Of a stretch of 64,000 nucleotides of DNA, positions 1 through 11,035 are shown piece by piece. The position numbers and the translations under genes are program-made. The notes beneath the pieces are model-generated. The model was not told where the DNA came from. It saw only the letters and a list, made by a program, of their open reading frames with translations, and searched no databases. Position 1 is the stretch's first letter. Every line of letters starts with the position of its first letter. Source of the DNA: Mytilus galloprovincialis (taxonomy: Eukaryota > Mollusca > Bivalvia > Mytilida > Mytilidae); contig NC_134839.1 in the NCBI RefSeq assembly GCF_965363235.1, positions 71,872,910 through 71,936,909 on the forward strand. Reading direction: 5' to 3'.

Positions 1-1002
1 AAACATAATGCCCCTCTACTATCGTAGGTGGAGCATAAAAAGTTGTGCCAAATACGACTTAGGTTATCTGCCTGGGATAAGAAATTACTAGAGTATTTAG
101 AATATAATTCAAACTTTTGAAAACAGTAAAATTATCAAAATGATCATATATAATTGGTATACATGTCAACACAGATTAAAAACGAACACTTAAAAAACAA
201 CCTAAGTCAGCACACAAAAAAACAGCACAACAGAGCCATGCATTGTATGATCGACACACAAACGTAACGTCACAGGTAAATTTCTGAAAAAAAATTAGAA
301 AAAATGATAGGATACAGTTCAAGATAAGGTTTGCAATAATATATTCTATTATAATATTATTGTGTTAGTAGTAAGAAAATTTTATTGTATTATCTAGCTT
401 TGTTGGTACTTCTTCTAAATCAAACTGTAAACCAAATACATCGTGTAATAGTAGTTGCCCCAACATTTAATATTATAAATGAACTTAGTGATTAATTATC
501 CTTCACACACGAACAGAAATTATAGTTAGAATAACAACTACAAACGATAAGATATTTAACAATATCCGATCAGTATAACAAATAAAACATAAACACGGTT
601 TTAAAGCAATGCGAATTGACATTCAGCAAAACAGTCACAATCGGGAATAGGTCATGTCATTTTTAATTTTCCCTCCTAATAACTTTGTTGGATCAGTTTC
701 TGTGTAAGGAGCACACTCCTGTATATGAAGCCCGTATAGTGTGTCATGATCCGTAAAATTTGACATTGAATCAATTATTTTTTTATCTCAAATCTCTTCA
801 AATAGCTTTGTTGAAGGGTTGTCTCATTGGCAACCACAACAAATCTGTTTTCGTAAATTTTAAAACGTTTTCATCCACCCGTGGACATTGGTTCCAACCG
901 ATAAGTAAATTTTGACCAAGATCCTCTTCAAACATTATGAAGTCCCAGACCCTTGGTGAGTTGTCTAAGTAATTCTTATCAAGTTATGCTGGCAAGAATG
1001 GT
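1..1002. other. AT-rich upstream region, no gene recognised
   Basis: I see no convincing exon, RNA gene or complete repeat here. A short stretch near 810-835 resembles the 'GTCTCATTGGCAA' tail found in several dispersed repeats of this window. The promoter or further 5' exons of the CARD-like gene at 1003 could lie here but cannot be delimited from sequence alone. Confidence 0.5.
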
Positions 1003-1377
1003 ATGAGACGACAGGTATTGTTTTTTATGGATAAAATATCTGTAAAATATCTTACAGATAGTTCTGATTACCAATTGGAGGACGAACTGGTACAAGAATT
1101 GTTTTCTAAACAGTTTATCGGTGATATGTCAAGAAAAATTGTCGGTATTCAAAATGTTGTTCAGAAGTTTATCGAAACAAATACTATGTCTGATGATGAG
1201 AAGAAATCTCTTCTAGAAAAGAAGGTTGCTGACATCAAATTTAGTAAGCTGATAAAGGTTGTTACTAAACACTGCGAAAACAACAATATTCAGGTTTTGA
1301 AGAGTTTCATTTGCGCACTTGAAGAAACTAAGAATAGTGAACTAGCAAAACAGCTGACCTTGGTGTATGATGAACGG
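1003..1377 (+). CDS. CARD-like exon 1
   Basis: This exon holds 125 codons if ATG 1003 is used. Amphipathic helices cover residues 10-110 and the spacing of hydrophobic residues fits a CARD or related death-fold domain. The exon ends at CGG|GTAAGA in phase 0. An upstream exon cannot be excluded, because ACAG|GTATTG at 1011-1020 could also serve as a splice acceptor. Confidence 0.5.
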
Positions 1378-2994
1378 GTAAGATCTCAATTCTGATGATT
1401 AATCAGTTCACGTTATTAACGAACCCATATATCTAAACTATATATTTTGTCACATGTTTCATTGTTAATGCATCTCTGTTTGCAATGAAATTGTAAACTA
1501 CAGCAACAAATCTCCATTTGAATGCGTGCTTTTGGCATCGAAAAAAGACCGTACTACGCCGAGTGACCGATATTTATTTATGATTAGTCGAAAAGATAAT
1601 AATAATAAACTAGACGTATTAATTTTAGTGTTTTTTTACTAAAAAAAAATGAGTACTGAAAGAAAGGAACAACAGATATAAATTGTCCTACATATTGGGA
1701 TAAAACGCAAAACCAAATGAGTCTTAAGGGCACAAATATTTCAAGTTGTTCTTTTAAAAACGTCAAAGTTTACAAGAATACTTCTCACAATCTGTCATTC
1801 TAGAGCGTATCTTGTGAACATAGATATATCTGTTATGATAATTTCTTGATAAAGTGTTTCTATTGACCTTGAAGCTATGGCATCAAATGTTAAAGTCATT
1901 TCTGCAAATGTTTTATGGCCATCACCATGATTTAGTCAAAATGTATGAGATATCCTTTGCTTTACTTTAAGTTGTTTTCAGTGAATTCAGTATACTTATT
2001 TGTAATTTTCGTATCAGTCTCATACATGAAACCTAGCTGCGGAACCGTGGTCCTTTTGATATTTATTGACATTTTACGGACTATCTAAGGTACGCGAACT
2101 GTCGAAAAATTTATGATTCGCAAATTGTTAAATAAAAAGGACCTTATGAGCTACGGTTCCGGTGCTACACCGAAACTCGCATTTCTCACATTTCAATTTT
2201 GATTAGAACACAACATAAGTATTCTGTACAATTTTCCTTTTCAATTGAACTTTTTTTTTATTTGTTAGGTGAATTCCCTTTCAATTCTGAATCGATTATC
2301 AAAGGAAAAATCGTTGGTGGGCAACCTAAAAAATGAAATAAAGCGTCTCCAACTCACATTAGAGGACAGAGAATACGAGTTACAAAAACTAAAACAGGAC
2401 AAAAAAAGATTAGCTGAGAACCTGAAGACCACTGAAAGCGATCAAAAACAAGCTATGCGGCTTCTAAGAAAAGAGTTGCAAGGCAAAATTTCTATAAAAG
2501 ACGAATATATTTGAGCAGTTGGAAAGGAGTTGGAAGATCTTTCCCAGAAGAGGGACGATCTTGAAAAAGAAGTTGATACCAAGTCACTTGTCATTGAAAA
2601 GAGAGAAAGTGAATTACAAAGGAAAGAGAAGGAACTACAAATGACCATTAAAGAAAGCAATCACATCAGTGGCGAGATTCAAAGAATGAAAGAAAATTTT
2701 GTTTACGCTATTGGCGAAGAAAAGGAACAACTTACAAAAGAGATAGAAAAGCTCGAAGATAGAATTGCAGAGAAAGAAAGTACAATTCTCAATCTTCGAA
2801 GAAATCAGACTCTAACAAGAGGAGAAATTGAAGAAGAATTGAAAAATATAATGGGTGGTCAGGAAAGGAAAATCGATGAACAGATTGCAACTATTCAGAA
2901 CCAAAATGAAAATATACGCCAACAAAATGAAAAGATTGACGTTTTAACCAATGCTGTTATGAAACTAGTTAATCATATTGAGAAAAAACAGTGA
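1003..2994 (+). CDS. CARD-like plus coiled-coil protein, two exons, in-frame TGA
   Basis: Two exons can be joined: 1003-1377 and 2269-2994. The donor CGG|GTAAGA and the acceptor TTTGTTAG|GTG keep the reading phase at 0. The first exon encodes an all-helical domain of about 115 residues with a pattern typical of death-fold CARD modules, including the stretch KSFICALEETKNSELAKQL. The second exon encodes about 240 residues rich in K, E, Q and L in heptads, a long coiled coil ending at TGA 2992-2994. The order CARD then coiled coil recalls the CARD9/CARD11 adaptor family, but I do not claim orthology. Translation starts at ATG 1003 or ATG 1027; the second gives MDKISVKYL. The frame is broken by TGA at 2512-2514 while coding character continues on both sides, so the gene is either a pseudogene, a truncating allele or carries a sequence error. 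The protein would be an intracellular signalling adaptor if functional. Confidence 0.5.
1378..2268 (+). other. Intron of the CARD-like gene, with a fold-back segment
   Basis: The intron runs from GTAAGA to a T-rich tract ending in TTAG. Within it, about 2037-2172 forms an imperfect inverted repeat: GCGGAACCGT followed by GGTCCTTTT on the left is matched by AAAAAGGACC and ACGGTTCCG on the right. This looks like a small fold-back transposon. Confidence 0.5.
2269..2994 (+). CDS. Coiled-coil exon 2 interrupted by TGA at 2512
   Basis: The exon begins directly after the acceptor AG at 2267-2268. It is open except for TGA 2512-2514, which falls between ...KDEYI and AVGKELEDL... in one unbroken frame. 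Residues before and after the stop share the same coiled-coil composition. The stop would be a single C-to-T change from CGA (Arg), a CpG-type transition, which suits a recent nonsense mutation better than long decay. Confidence 0.6.
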
Positions 2995-3146
2995 CTCGTA
3001 CTATTGGTAGGTATGATTGCCAATCCGACAACTCTCAACTAGAGAAGCCTATACATATGATTATATAATAGATTACAATAAGAAACTATTCAGTTATTAT
3101 CAGTTTTGCAATTTATTGTAAGAACTTCCAACTTTGACTCATAGGA

Positions 3147-3152
3147 AATAAA
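3147..3152 (+). promoter_or_regulatory. Possible polyadenylation signal of the CARD-like gene
   Basis: AATAAA lies about 150 bases after the stop codon at 2994 in an AT-rich 3' flank. It is placed sensibly for a polyadenylation signal, but the hexamer is common by chance in such sequence. Confidence 0.35.
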
Positions 3153-3182
3153 AAACGATATGATTTAAATCATAAATCAGAT

Positions 3183-3385
3183 AGTATCGAATTCATAACA
3201 GTGTGGCTATGGACATTGATTGGCGCACTTTAATATCCCATTGACTGGGACAGATTAGGTGAACGATCGTTTATAACGCCCATTGCTCACGACGTCCTTA
3301 ATATAAACATTTAAACCGTGGGGTCACCAAAGGTTCTCAACGCCTATATAAAATAATTCGAAATACTAATCAGGAATTTGTGTTT
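3183..3385. repeat. Single-arm copy of the fold-back element at 6.8-7.2 kb
   Basis: This stretch matches one arm of the palindromic element at 6811-7214. Shared landmarks are CAGTGTGGCT, CCCATTGACTGGGACAGATTA, GGGGTCACCAAAG and ATTAATCAGGAAT-like wording, in the same order. The second arm is missing, so it is a solo or half copy. Confidence 0.75.
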
Positions 3386-3931
3386 TGATTTATATTGATT
3401 AATTAAACGTCCTTTACTTGTGTTTTTGTTATGTTTCGACAATCAATTTTCATAATAAGATATCGCAAAGCCATGTTCTTTCAGAAAAAAGAATGACTTA
3501 CTGAATGCATGTATTGATTGATTATCTTTTTCGGATTTAACAATTGCGATTGTCGAGTTATGTAATCTTTTAACTTTTATCTGGTCTAATTTTATTTTAG
3601 AACGAATGCATAATCCACTTTCAAAAGTTGTGCAAATACGAAACATAAAGACAAAATATACTTCTGCCCTGTCTTTTTCGTACTTGAAAGTTATTGGATA
3701 GTAAGAAAGCTATTTGGATTAAACCTTGTGAAATTTGCATGCATTTACGTTATTGTATTGGCAAAATGTATCATTTGGTGTATATAGGAAACTTAAACCG
3801 TTCTGCTATACTGCTACTATACTTGTGAAAAACACTTGGCAACAGAAACGCATTCATCTTATCTATATAAAAAAATCGACCCAATTTACATAGAAATGGA
3901 CGTCTTCGTGCATTTGTGATCGCAAATAAAA
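3386..3931. other. Gene-free AT-rich stretch
   Basis: No exon, RNA gene or recognisable repeat was found between the half fold-back copy and the next palindrome. Confidence 0.5.
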
Positions 3932-4048
3932 TATGTTCCGGACCTTATGAGTATTTGGACCATACGTGTATGGTTAGACCATACTAGTATACCCTTATGG
4001 TCATGATATATGCGTATGGTCCAAATACTCATATGGTCCGGAACACAT
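3932..4048. repeat. Short palindromic (fold-back) element
   Basis: The left arm 3932-3965 (TTCCGGACC then ATGAGTATTTGGACCATACG) pairs with the right arm 4013-4048 (CGTATGGTCCAAATACTCAT then GGTCCGGAA). About 30 of the arm bases pair. The loop of roughly 47 bases contains further GGTC/GACC repeats. This fits a fold-back MITE-like element. Confidence 0.8.
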
Positions 4049-6810
4049 ACATGATATTCTGTGCGTTGTCGGTCGTCTATTAATTTTTTTCTTTTGTTGA
4101 TGGATTTGACGTCTTTCTGTGAGTGATTATTTGTTCATGACTTGAAACTTACTTGCAAATAATTTAAAAAACAAGACTTGATTTATAAAAATGTCCAAAA
4201 AAACCATGATTTTTTTTTAAACATACATCACATCCATTGCAAAAGGCTAAAATTCGCCAGGTCTTTAATTTCAACTAAGTGAGTTGACTAAATTAATGTT
4301 GCGGACCATTTTCCAATTTCCATGCGGTATCCCTATTTTTTTTCTCGCTCATCTTTTATGTTTGTTTTTTTTTCATCCCAAGACCTCTTGGAGCTTTCAT
4401 TCTATAAAGTGTGTATTTTGCTAATGGTCGAAGGCCATACGGGGACCTATAGCTTGATAACGCCTGTTGGTCCCTGGAAAGAATGTGTCTGATTGTCTAT
4501 CACACTTCATATTCTTATTTTAACATGCAGTTATATCTATGATAAGAATGAAAATTGAATTGTCATTGAGACAAAAACCCAACCAAAGAGCAAAAAAAAA
4601 AAGAAAAAAAAAAGCCCAAGGTAACATGTAGATCTTTCGTATCAAGGGAATTGCTATAAATATATTTATTTCAGGTTAATAGTATTAGGCCATATTCAAG
4701 TTATAAAATAGATCTTGTCGTCAACTTTTGCAACCAGCTTCTATGTTTCTATAATGCACTGTTCATCTTTTTTGGGCTTCGACTTTTCCATTGGACAGAC
4801 AATTTTGTTTTCGACTGTTTTAAAAAGATGCATTTTTTTACAAAATCATACAAGTAAGGAGTCTCTGGCCTTTGGTAGTGTTGTATGTTAATTAATGTTT
4901 GTTTATTTATTTAGGAAATAAGTATGACGTACATTTTCACTGAACTAGGACACTTTTTATAATAGTTTTTCGATATCGCTAGGGCAAAAATAATCACGAA
5001 TATAATGCCTACCCATGCATTGAAAAAAACGGGTATAAACTACACAGTGCAGCTTCCAACAAGAATACAAGATTTATTGATTTTCAAAATGCGACCAAAA
5101 TTAAAAATTTGCTCGCAGCGGAAAAAAATCAACAGTTTGATTTTCATTGAAATAAAATAATTGTTATGATTTACACACCGTTACTTTTTCCAATATAAAT
5201 ATTCGAACTATTTTGTTTGTTGTTTCCTTTATAAATTTACATCATTTTTAAAAAGACCACGCGTCTTCGATATTTAGAAGACTATAAAAGCGATGTTCAT
5301 TATCTTTCTTCTGCTTAAGTTTAATTTAGTTATTTTGTGTCATAATTGCCATCTCGTATGTTTTAAATTTGAATAAAGAAGATTCAGGTTGTCTTATACG
5401 TCAATGATACACACAAAAAAACACGATAACAAATAAAATAAGGTGCAACATTCATTCTCCATGAAAAGAATACATCACATGGATGTAATTTTTGTAAGAA
5501 AAATACCAATTTCGTGAGAAGTTGTGTGTTGGACTTGAAGAGCCAAGGCAAACTGACAAAAATCTGAATGAACGAATCGATTTATGGTATATAAAAAAAA
5601 AAAAAAGCCCACATGGTTAGCATTGAATAAATACAAGGCCACTCTTAAATGATCACAACGTAGAAGTTTTTGTTCTCTTAATCAATAAGATATTTTCTGA
5701 AATAACGCGGGTCCCTATTAACTTAAAAGTGTTTTGGGTTTTTTTTTACCATGAATAAACTTTTTTTTTATTATTATTTATTGATATCAGCTCTGGACAT
5801 TAATATTCTTAAAAGTGAAACTGTTGTAAGTGATGGTATAACAATTATTTAAAATAAATTCCTTAAATGATTTGTGAAAAGAAAGTTTCATTTTATGTAT
5901 CAAAATTTGTAACAAATGATTATTTAAATCCCCACTTGAAGGCCTCCGATAGACTGAGTGAGCATAAAATCATCGCCCACGACAAACAAGTTAAAGGTAA
6001 ACTTTTCAGTACAATTACTAATAAACGTTTTACTGTCGACCACACTGTTACGAATTTCGTTCTATCATCAATGAACATTTTACAATTGCTTAATGATTTC
6101 CTTTTGTGATTGAGTGGGAATAGTTCATTTTGTACTATTTCGGATATCATTTCAGAACACTTGGTGCCTTGTAAATTATGAATGTTGTTAATAAAGAAAT
6201 CGTTATCTTGTAGAATGAGGAGGGCACGACTGACTCTTTAGTTGAAATAAGTGTTTTAAATCTAATGTTAACTCATGCAAACTTTTATATATAAAGCGTA
6301 TAAAACAATGTTGGAGTTTCGTTTAGCGTGTTTTTCATAACTTAATATATCAATCAGTATACCAATTATGGATTTAGTGTAGACATCATATTAAGCAGTC
6401 TGAGAAAAACCTGACCTTGTGAAATTCCAAAATATAAATATTCGACAAGATGGTGATCCAGTTAAATACATTTGTCTGCTCTATGGTCGGGTTGTTGTCT
6501 CTTTGGCACATTCCCCATTTCCATTCTCAATTTTATAGACATCAACTTTCAAGTTATGTATTAAAGTATTGAAAATAAAATCAGTTTTAGTGCAAAAAAA
6601 AATAACATTTTTAAATTTTTAGGACGCAACGTCACATCACGTTCACGAAAGAAGCAAAACATTGTTTTTGTTGCTGTTCTTAATCATAGAGTCACAGTGA
6701 ATTGTACATGGAACATCAATTCTACCTCAGTTACTTGAAGTTCAAAACGGTCACTAACATATGTTTAATGATTTATTAGATATTGATTAAGGTGCAGCTG
6801 TGGATTTAAC
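4049..6810. other. Gene-free stretch with repeat fragments
   Basis: No exon is supported. 4415-4500 resembles part of the dispersed element seen complete at 28490-28862 (GGTCGAAGGCCATACGG and following). 6445-6530 holds a tail containing GGTTGTTGTCTCTTTGGCAC that recurs in altered form near 60655, so it is a dispersed repeat end. Poly-A and poly-T runs are frequent. Confidence 0.5.
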
Positions 6811-7214
6811 TAGAATCATATTCAAAACAGTGTGGCTGTGGCCATTGATTGACGACCTAGATTATCCCATTGACTGGGACAGATTATGTGAAAGTTTGTC
6901 TGTAACGACCACTGCTCACTATGTACTTGTTAAAGACACTTAAACTGTGGGGTCACCAAAGTTTCTCAACACCTAAATGAAGTTATTCGAAAAATTAATC
7001 AGGAATAACACGATGTTATGATTTATACCAATAATATAAATCAAAACATAAAGGTTATTCCTGATTAATTTTTTTTTATTGAAGGCGTTAAGAACCTTTG
7101 GTTACCCCACAGTTTAAATTCTATAATAAGTAAGTAGTGAGCAGTGGTCGTTACAGACAAACGTTCACCTAATCTGTCCCAGGCCACAGCCACACTGTTT
7201 TGAAGATGATTCTA
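6811..7214. repeat. Large fold-back element, arms about 180 bp
   Basis: The left arm, about 6811-7015, carries TTCAAAACAGTGTGGCTGTG, GGGGTCACCAAAG and ATTAATCAGGAATAA. The right arm, about 7045-7214, carries the reverse complement of the same landmarks in reverse order: TTATTCCTGATTAAT, CTTTGGTTACCCCAC and CCACAGCCACACTGTTTTGAA-like wording. The arms even share the outer TAGAATCAT. The loop is about 30-40 bases. A hairpin of this size suggests a fold-back transposon, or a head-to-head pair of the element at 3183-3385. Confidence 0.85.
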
Positions 7215-10200
7215 AAACCTTCTAGTATATTTCTATTCAACTCACCAATAAATTTACAATGACCGTGTTTTAACTTACGAGCTTTATACACAACATCATC
7301 TTAAACATTTGCAATGCAATATCCCGTTTTTAGTAAGATTTCTACAGGTAGTCAAACTTTAACATCAAACCTATATATTTATGGGGGAAAAATGAAAAAA
7401 ATAGAGTAAAACCATATTCAACTTATTTTCCCGTGTGTGAATGTCGCATGAACACATTTATTATCTTTATATGCAACAGGTAAGGTAAGAAAAAGCTTAT
7501 GCCAATCATGAAAAAATGTCAAAAACATTAACTAATATGCATTAAGGACTGATACTTTAGAAAATATATACCTTCTAGTTGATTTCTAACAGTAAAAAAG
7601 ACAACCTGACCAAACATTGTAAAAATGTAATTCCTAGAATTTAAATAATAATATCAAAAAAGCTACGACAAACTATTAGTCTATTAATTCTTTCCTATAG
7701 TACTGTTAATAGTTATATCGCTGTATATGTTAGGGTGAATATAGTAGATTAGTCTAAATATATCCAAATTGATAGCTTATGAAACTACGGTTAAATGATA
7801 TCGAGCACAGTTGGTTTAAAATGGTTTTGTCTCAAGGGTTGTGTCTCTTTTTAAGTCCATTTTGGTGCTATAGCTCGACTTTTAAATTCTTTGCATTGAT
7901 CCTTTATGCTTAAGGTAAATAAATATAGAAAAAAAAACCGATCCGGACTCACAAATTGTTTATACTTTCATATGGTTAAGAACTCTTTGTTCTGAATGTT
8001 AATACATACATTTTAGCGGTGTCGTTAATACAAGTAATTAGATCTAATAATGCTATATACCATATACGTTTCTTAAAATTGAAAATGTTGGTAAGAAATA
8101 AAAACGATTTTCAAATTAATAAACACCAATAATTGACCCTATCTCTCTTTGTTAAGATTTGTATTCAAATCTTAAGTTTAATTCTAAATTAATTCAAACG
8201 TGTTTCAATATTCCAGATTCACATGATTGGTGCTTGTTAGCCATTGAAGTTATCATTGTTTTATCTTATTGTCCTTATTATGTTATTTTGGAATCTTAAA
8301 AGTTGCTGCCTATATTTATTAATCTCATTGTAGATTGTAAGACAGTGTTTTGTAATAGGTTTAAATAACTAACAAGAACTTCCTTGTCAGGTAAAAGATA
8401 ATTTAGGGACATACCCCGATTACATTTACTTCCTGGATGGTAAAATACTTTTTAAAACCTAATAATAAACCTTACACATACAAGAAGAAGGGTCCGAATA
8501 TGGGTCTTTTCTGTTCTTTATTTTAATGTTTTAAATCTCTTCTATTCTTTATTTTATTTTCGGCCCTTTATTTTTCAATTGAACATCACGAATCAGACTC
8601 GGAGTTCTATATTTCAGCTGTTTCTGCTCTACCAGTGACACCAGGTAAAACTTGCAAGTAATCATGGTGATGATTTGGGTTTTTCTTATATTCATACTGA
8701 TTTCTCCCTGTAGTTCAGGCCACAGTAGTAACACTCACCATGCACGGATAACTTAGCTGTACATTGAAAATTCAAAATTAATAACAGACTAAACGTACAT
8801 TCCGAAAGATCATAGCAACTGCATGATATATAATTTCAGGGTGAGAAATGGTGGTCATTTAATTTGAGAAAATGTTATCGTTTTATACGGAGTATATTTT
8901 ACACGGTCATTTTAACTACTGTTAACCACTATTCTTTATATATGTACCCATTGTTATAATTACAAACCTATCCCGGTAAAGATATTGTTATAAACAAAAA
9001 ACGTAGCGACGCTGATGCTGATGGATCTCGACTATCCAACGTTTGGCGTGAATCGTGATACTTGTAAAACGTCAATGGCTTTATCCTATATATCTTCACT
9101 GGGTTTCCAAAATGTCATATATGACTTTTTGGGCTAAACTACTTTTTGACACAAATTGTCTTGGCGGGAGAAAATCTTTTATTTTCCAAAATAGCACAGT
9201 TAGACAATCAAAACATTTGAAATAAAATATTTTACAAAATTGCCAATCTCAGTTGTTTGTAAAGTTTGCTTCCAAAATGTTGTATGAAATCTTGAAAATT
9301 GTTTTACAATGACTTTATGAATCAAATACTTGTACATTTTATTATTTCTGTGAACATAAATGAAATTTTGGGGTAATCCAGAAATGTCAAAGTTTTTTAT
9401 GTTGCTGCCATCTACAAACATGTTTAAGTTCCCATATAACATTTTGGAAGCATGCATTTTGACTAAATTTTCAAAGCCTGTTTGTCAAATGATTTTATTT
9501 TTAGCCCATTCAGCTTTTTTGTGTGGAAATAAACGTATAGTACTAAGAAAGAGGAAATTAAATGTCACGAACGCATTGGGGAAATCCCTTTTTCTATGTA
9601 AAGAGCATAGTTATTAAAATTTCAGATTAAAAGAAAACGCTTAAACTCGTCCATTTATATGAGCTTAACGAAATGTTGCTGATCCGTTCAGAAGATTGAC
9701 CCCACTTTTAAGTCTACTTCTTCACCACTGACAACTATTTGATTTTAGTCCTATCAGTGAATCAAATACACGAGATATTGACCCTAACTCTTTTCTTGTG
9801 TGTGTTCTAGAATGAACTTACGAAAAATATTTACTGTACACTTTTATTTCAGGCTAAATGGGATGGGTGCTATATGAGGTCTCAAACATATATTATAAAT
9901 AGGAAGATGTGGTATGATTATCAATGAAAAATCTATAAAAATCAGTTGAAAAGGGCTTAACTCATCAGATGGATGCAAAACAGGAATACATCTAATAACA
10001 CAGAATGGACGTGGCAGGGTACTTATATAGCCCAACAACAAAAGACTTTTTAGGTATACAGATCTGAGAGTACTCGCAGTTACTTAGAACTTATTTAAAG
10101 CCAATATGATTAATTGATTAGTGAAAACTTATTTCATTTCATATCTTTTCTTGACAATGTTTATTGTTTGATTGTATTTTGAGGTCCAGTTTGAGTATGG

Positions 10201-11035
10201 ATTACATAATTTGGAAACTCTGAATGCCTGAATTTTATGTTTTGCTTAACAATTGTTGTTGGTTTGCTAACTCATCCACAGAAGGACATGAATAAAAAGC
10301 ATGTATAACTATACAAATAGTTAATCAGGACGACCCAAACAGTCACTGACAAGTAATAGAGAGGAACAACGTAGATTCAAACAAATGAAATATAAAAAAA
10401 GAAACATATCCCCATTTTAATTTTACTAGAAATACACCAGCCTTTCAATTTAGAGTATGCACAAGTGCAATTACAAAACAATTTTCTTGGAATTCACACA
10501 TGTATAAAGTAACAAGAGTGCAAACGCTGACATGTCTCGCCTGCTTTACGTATTGCGATTGATCTTGTCTAAAGTCTGTAATATGAAGGTATTACTACAA
10601 GTATCACAAAAACTTGACATCACCAATGATCCTTTTAAATTAAGTCTAAGTCAGGTTATACCCGTCAGACAGAAATATTAATCATGTACACTTTACAAGT
10701 TACATTTAGCACGCCTTTTACGACTTAACGTATTTGATTCACGAATAGCGTAGAAGTAAATCACTCGAAGATCGAAGTAAAAATTACCATTCATGTTACG
10801 ATCATTCCATACACCTTATATAGTTAGCCTTTAATATGAGAGAAAGAAAATTACGCAAAATGAACATGACCAATGACCATAAAAATAAGTTCGAGGTCAG
10901 CTGAACCCTGCCAGACAGACATGTATGGGTCTTGCTCATTGATGACGGTCGAACTGTGACCTGAAGATGCTAATTTCGGTGTCATTTGGTTACTTGTTTT
11001 GATTGCCTCATTGGCAATCATACATCATCTTTTTT
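7215..11035. other. Gene-free stretch, minor repeat fragments
   Basis: No exon or RNA gene is supported. 8549-8734 reads on the minus strand as a segment I recall as widely dispersed in mussel DNA, but no second copy lies in this window. 10975-11035 holds a CTCATTGGCAATCATAC tail that occurs in several repeats here and directly abuts the family A element. Confidence 0.45.

Noticed and set aside
2442-2660. Selenocysteine decoding of TGA 2512
   Set aside because: Coiled-coil context offers no redox role, no SECIS-like structure was noticed after the final stop, and a CGA-to-TGA change is the simpler explanation.
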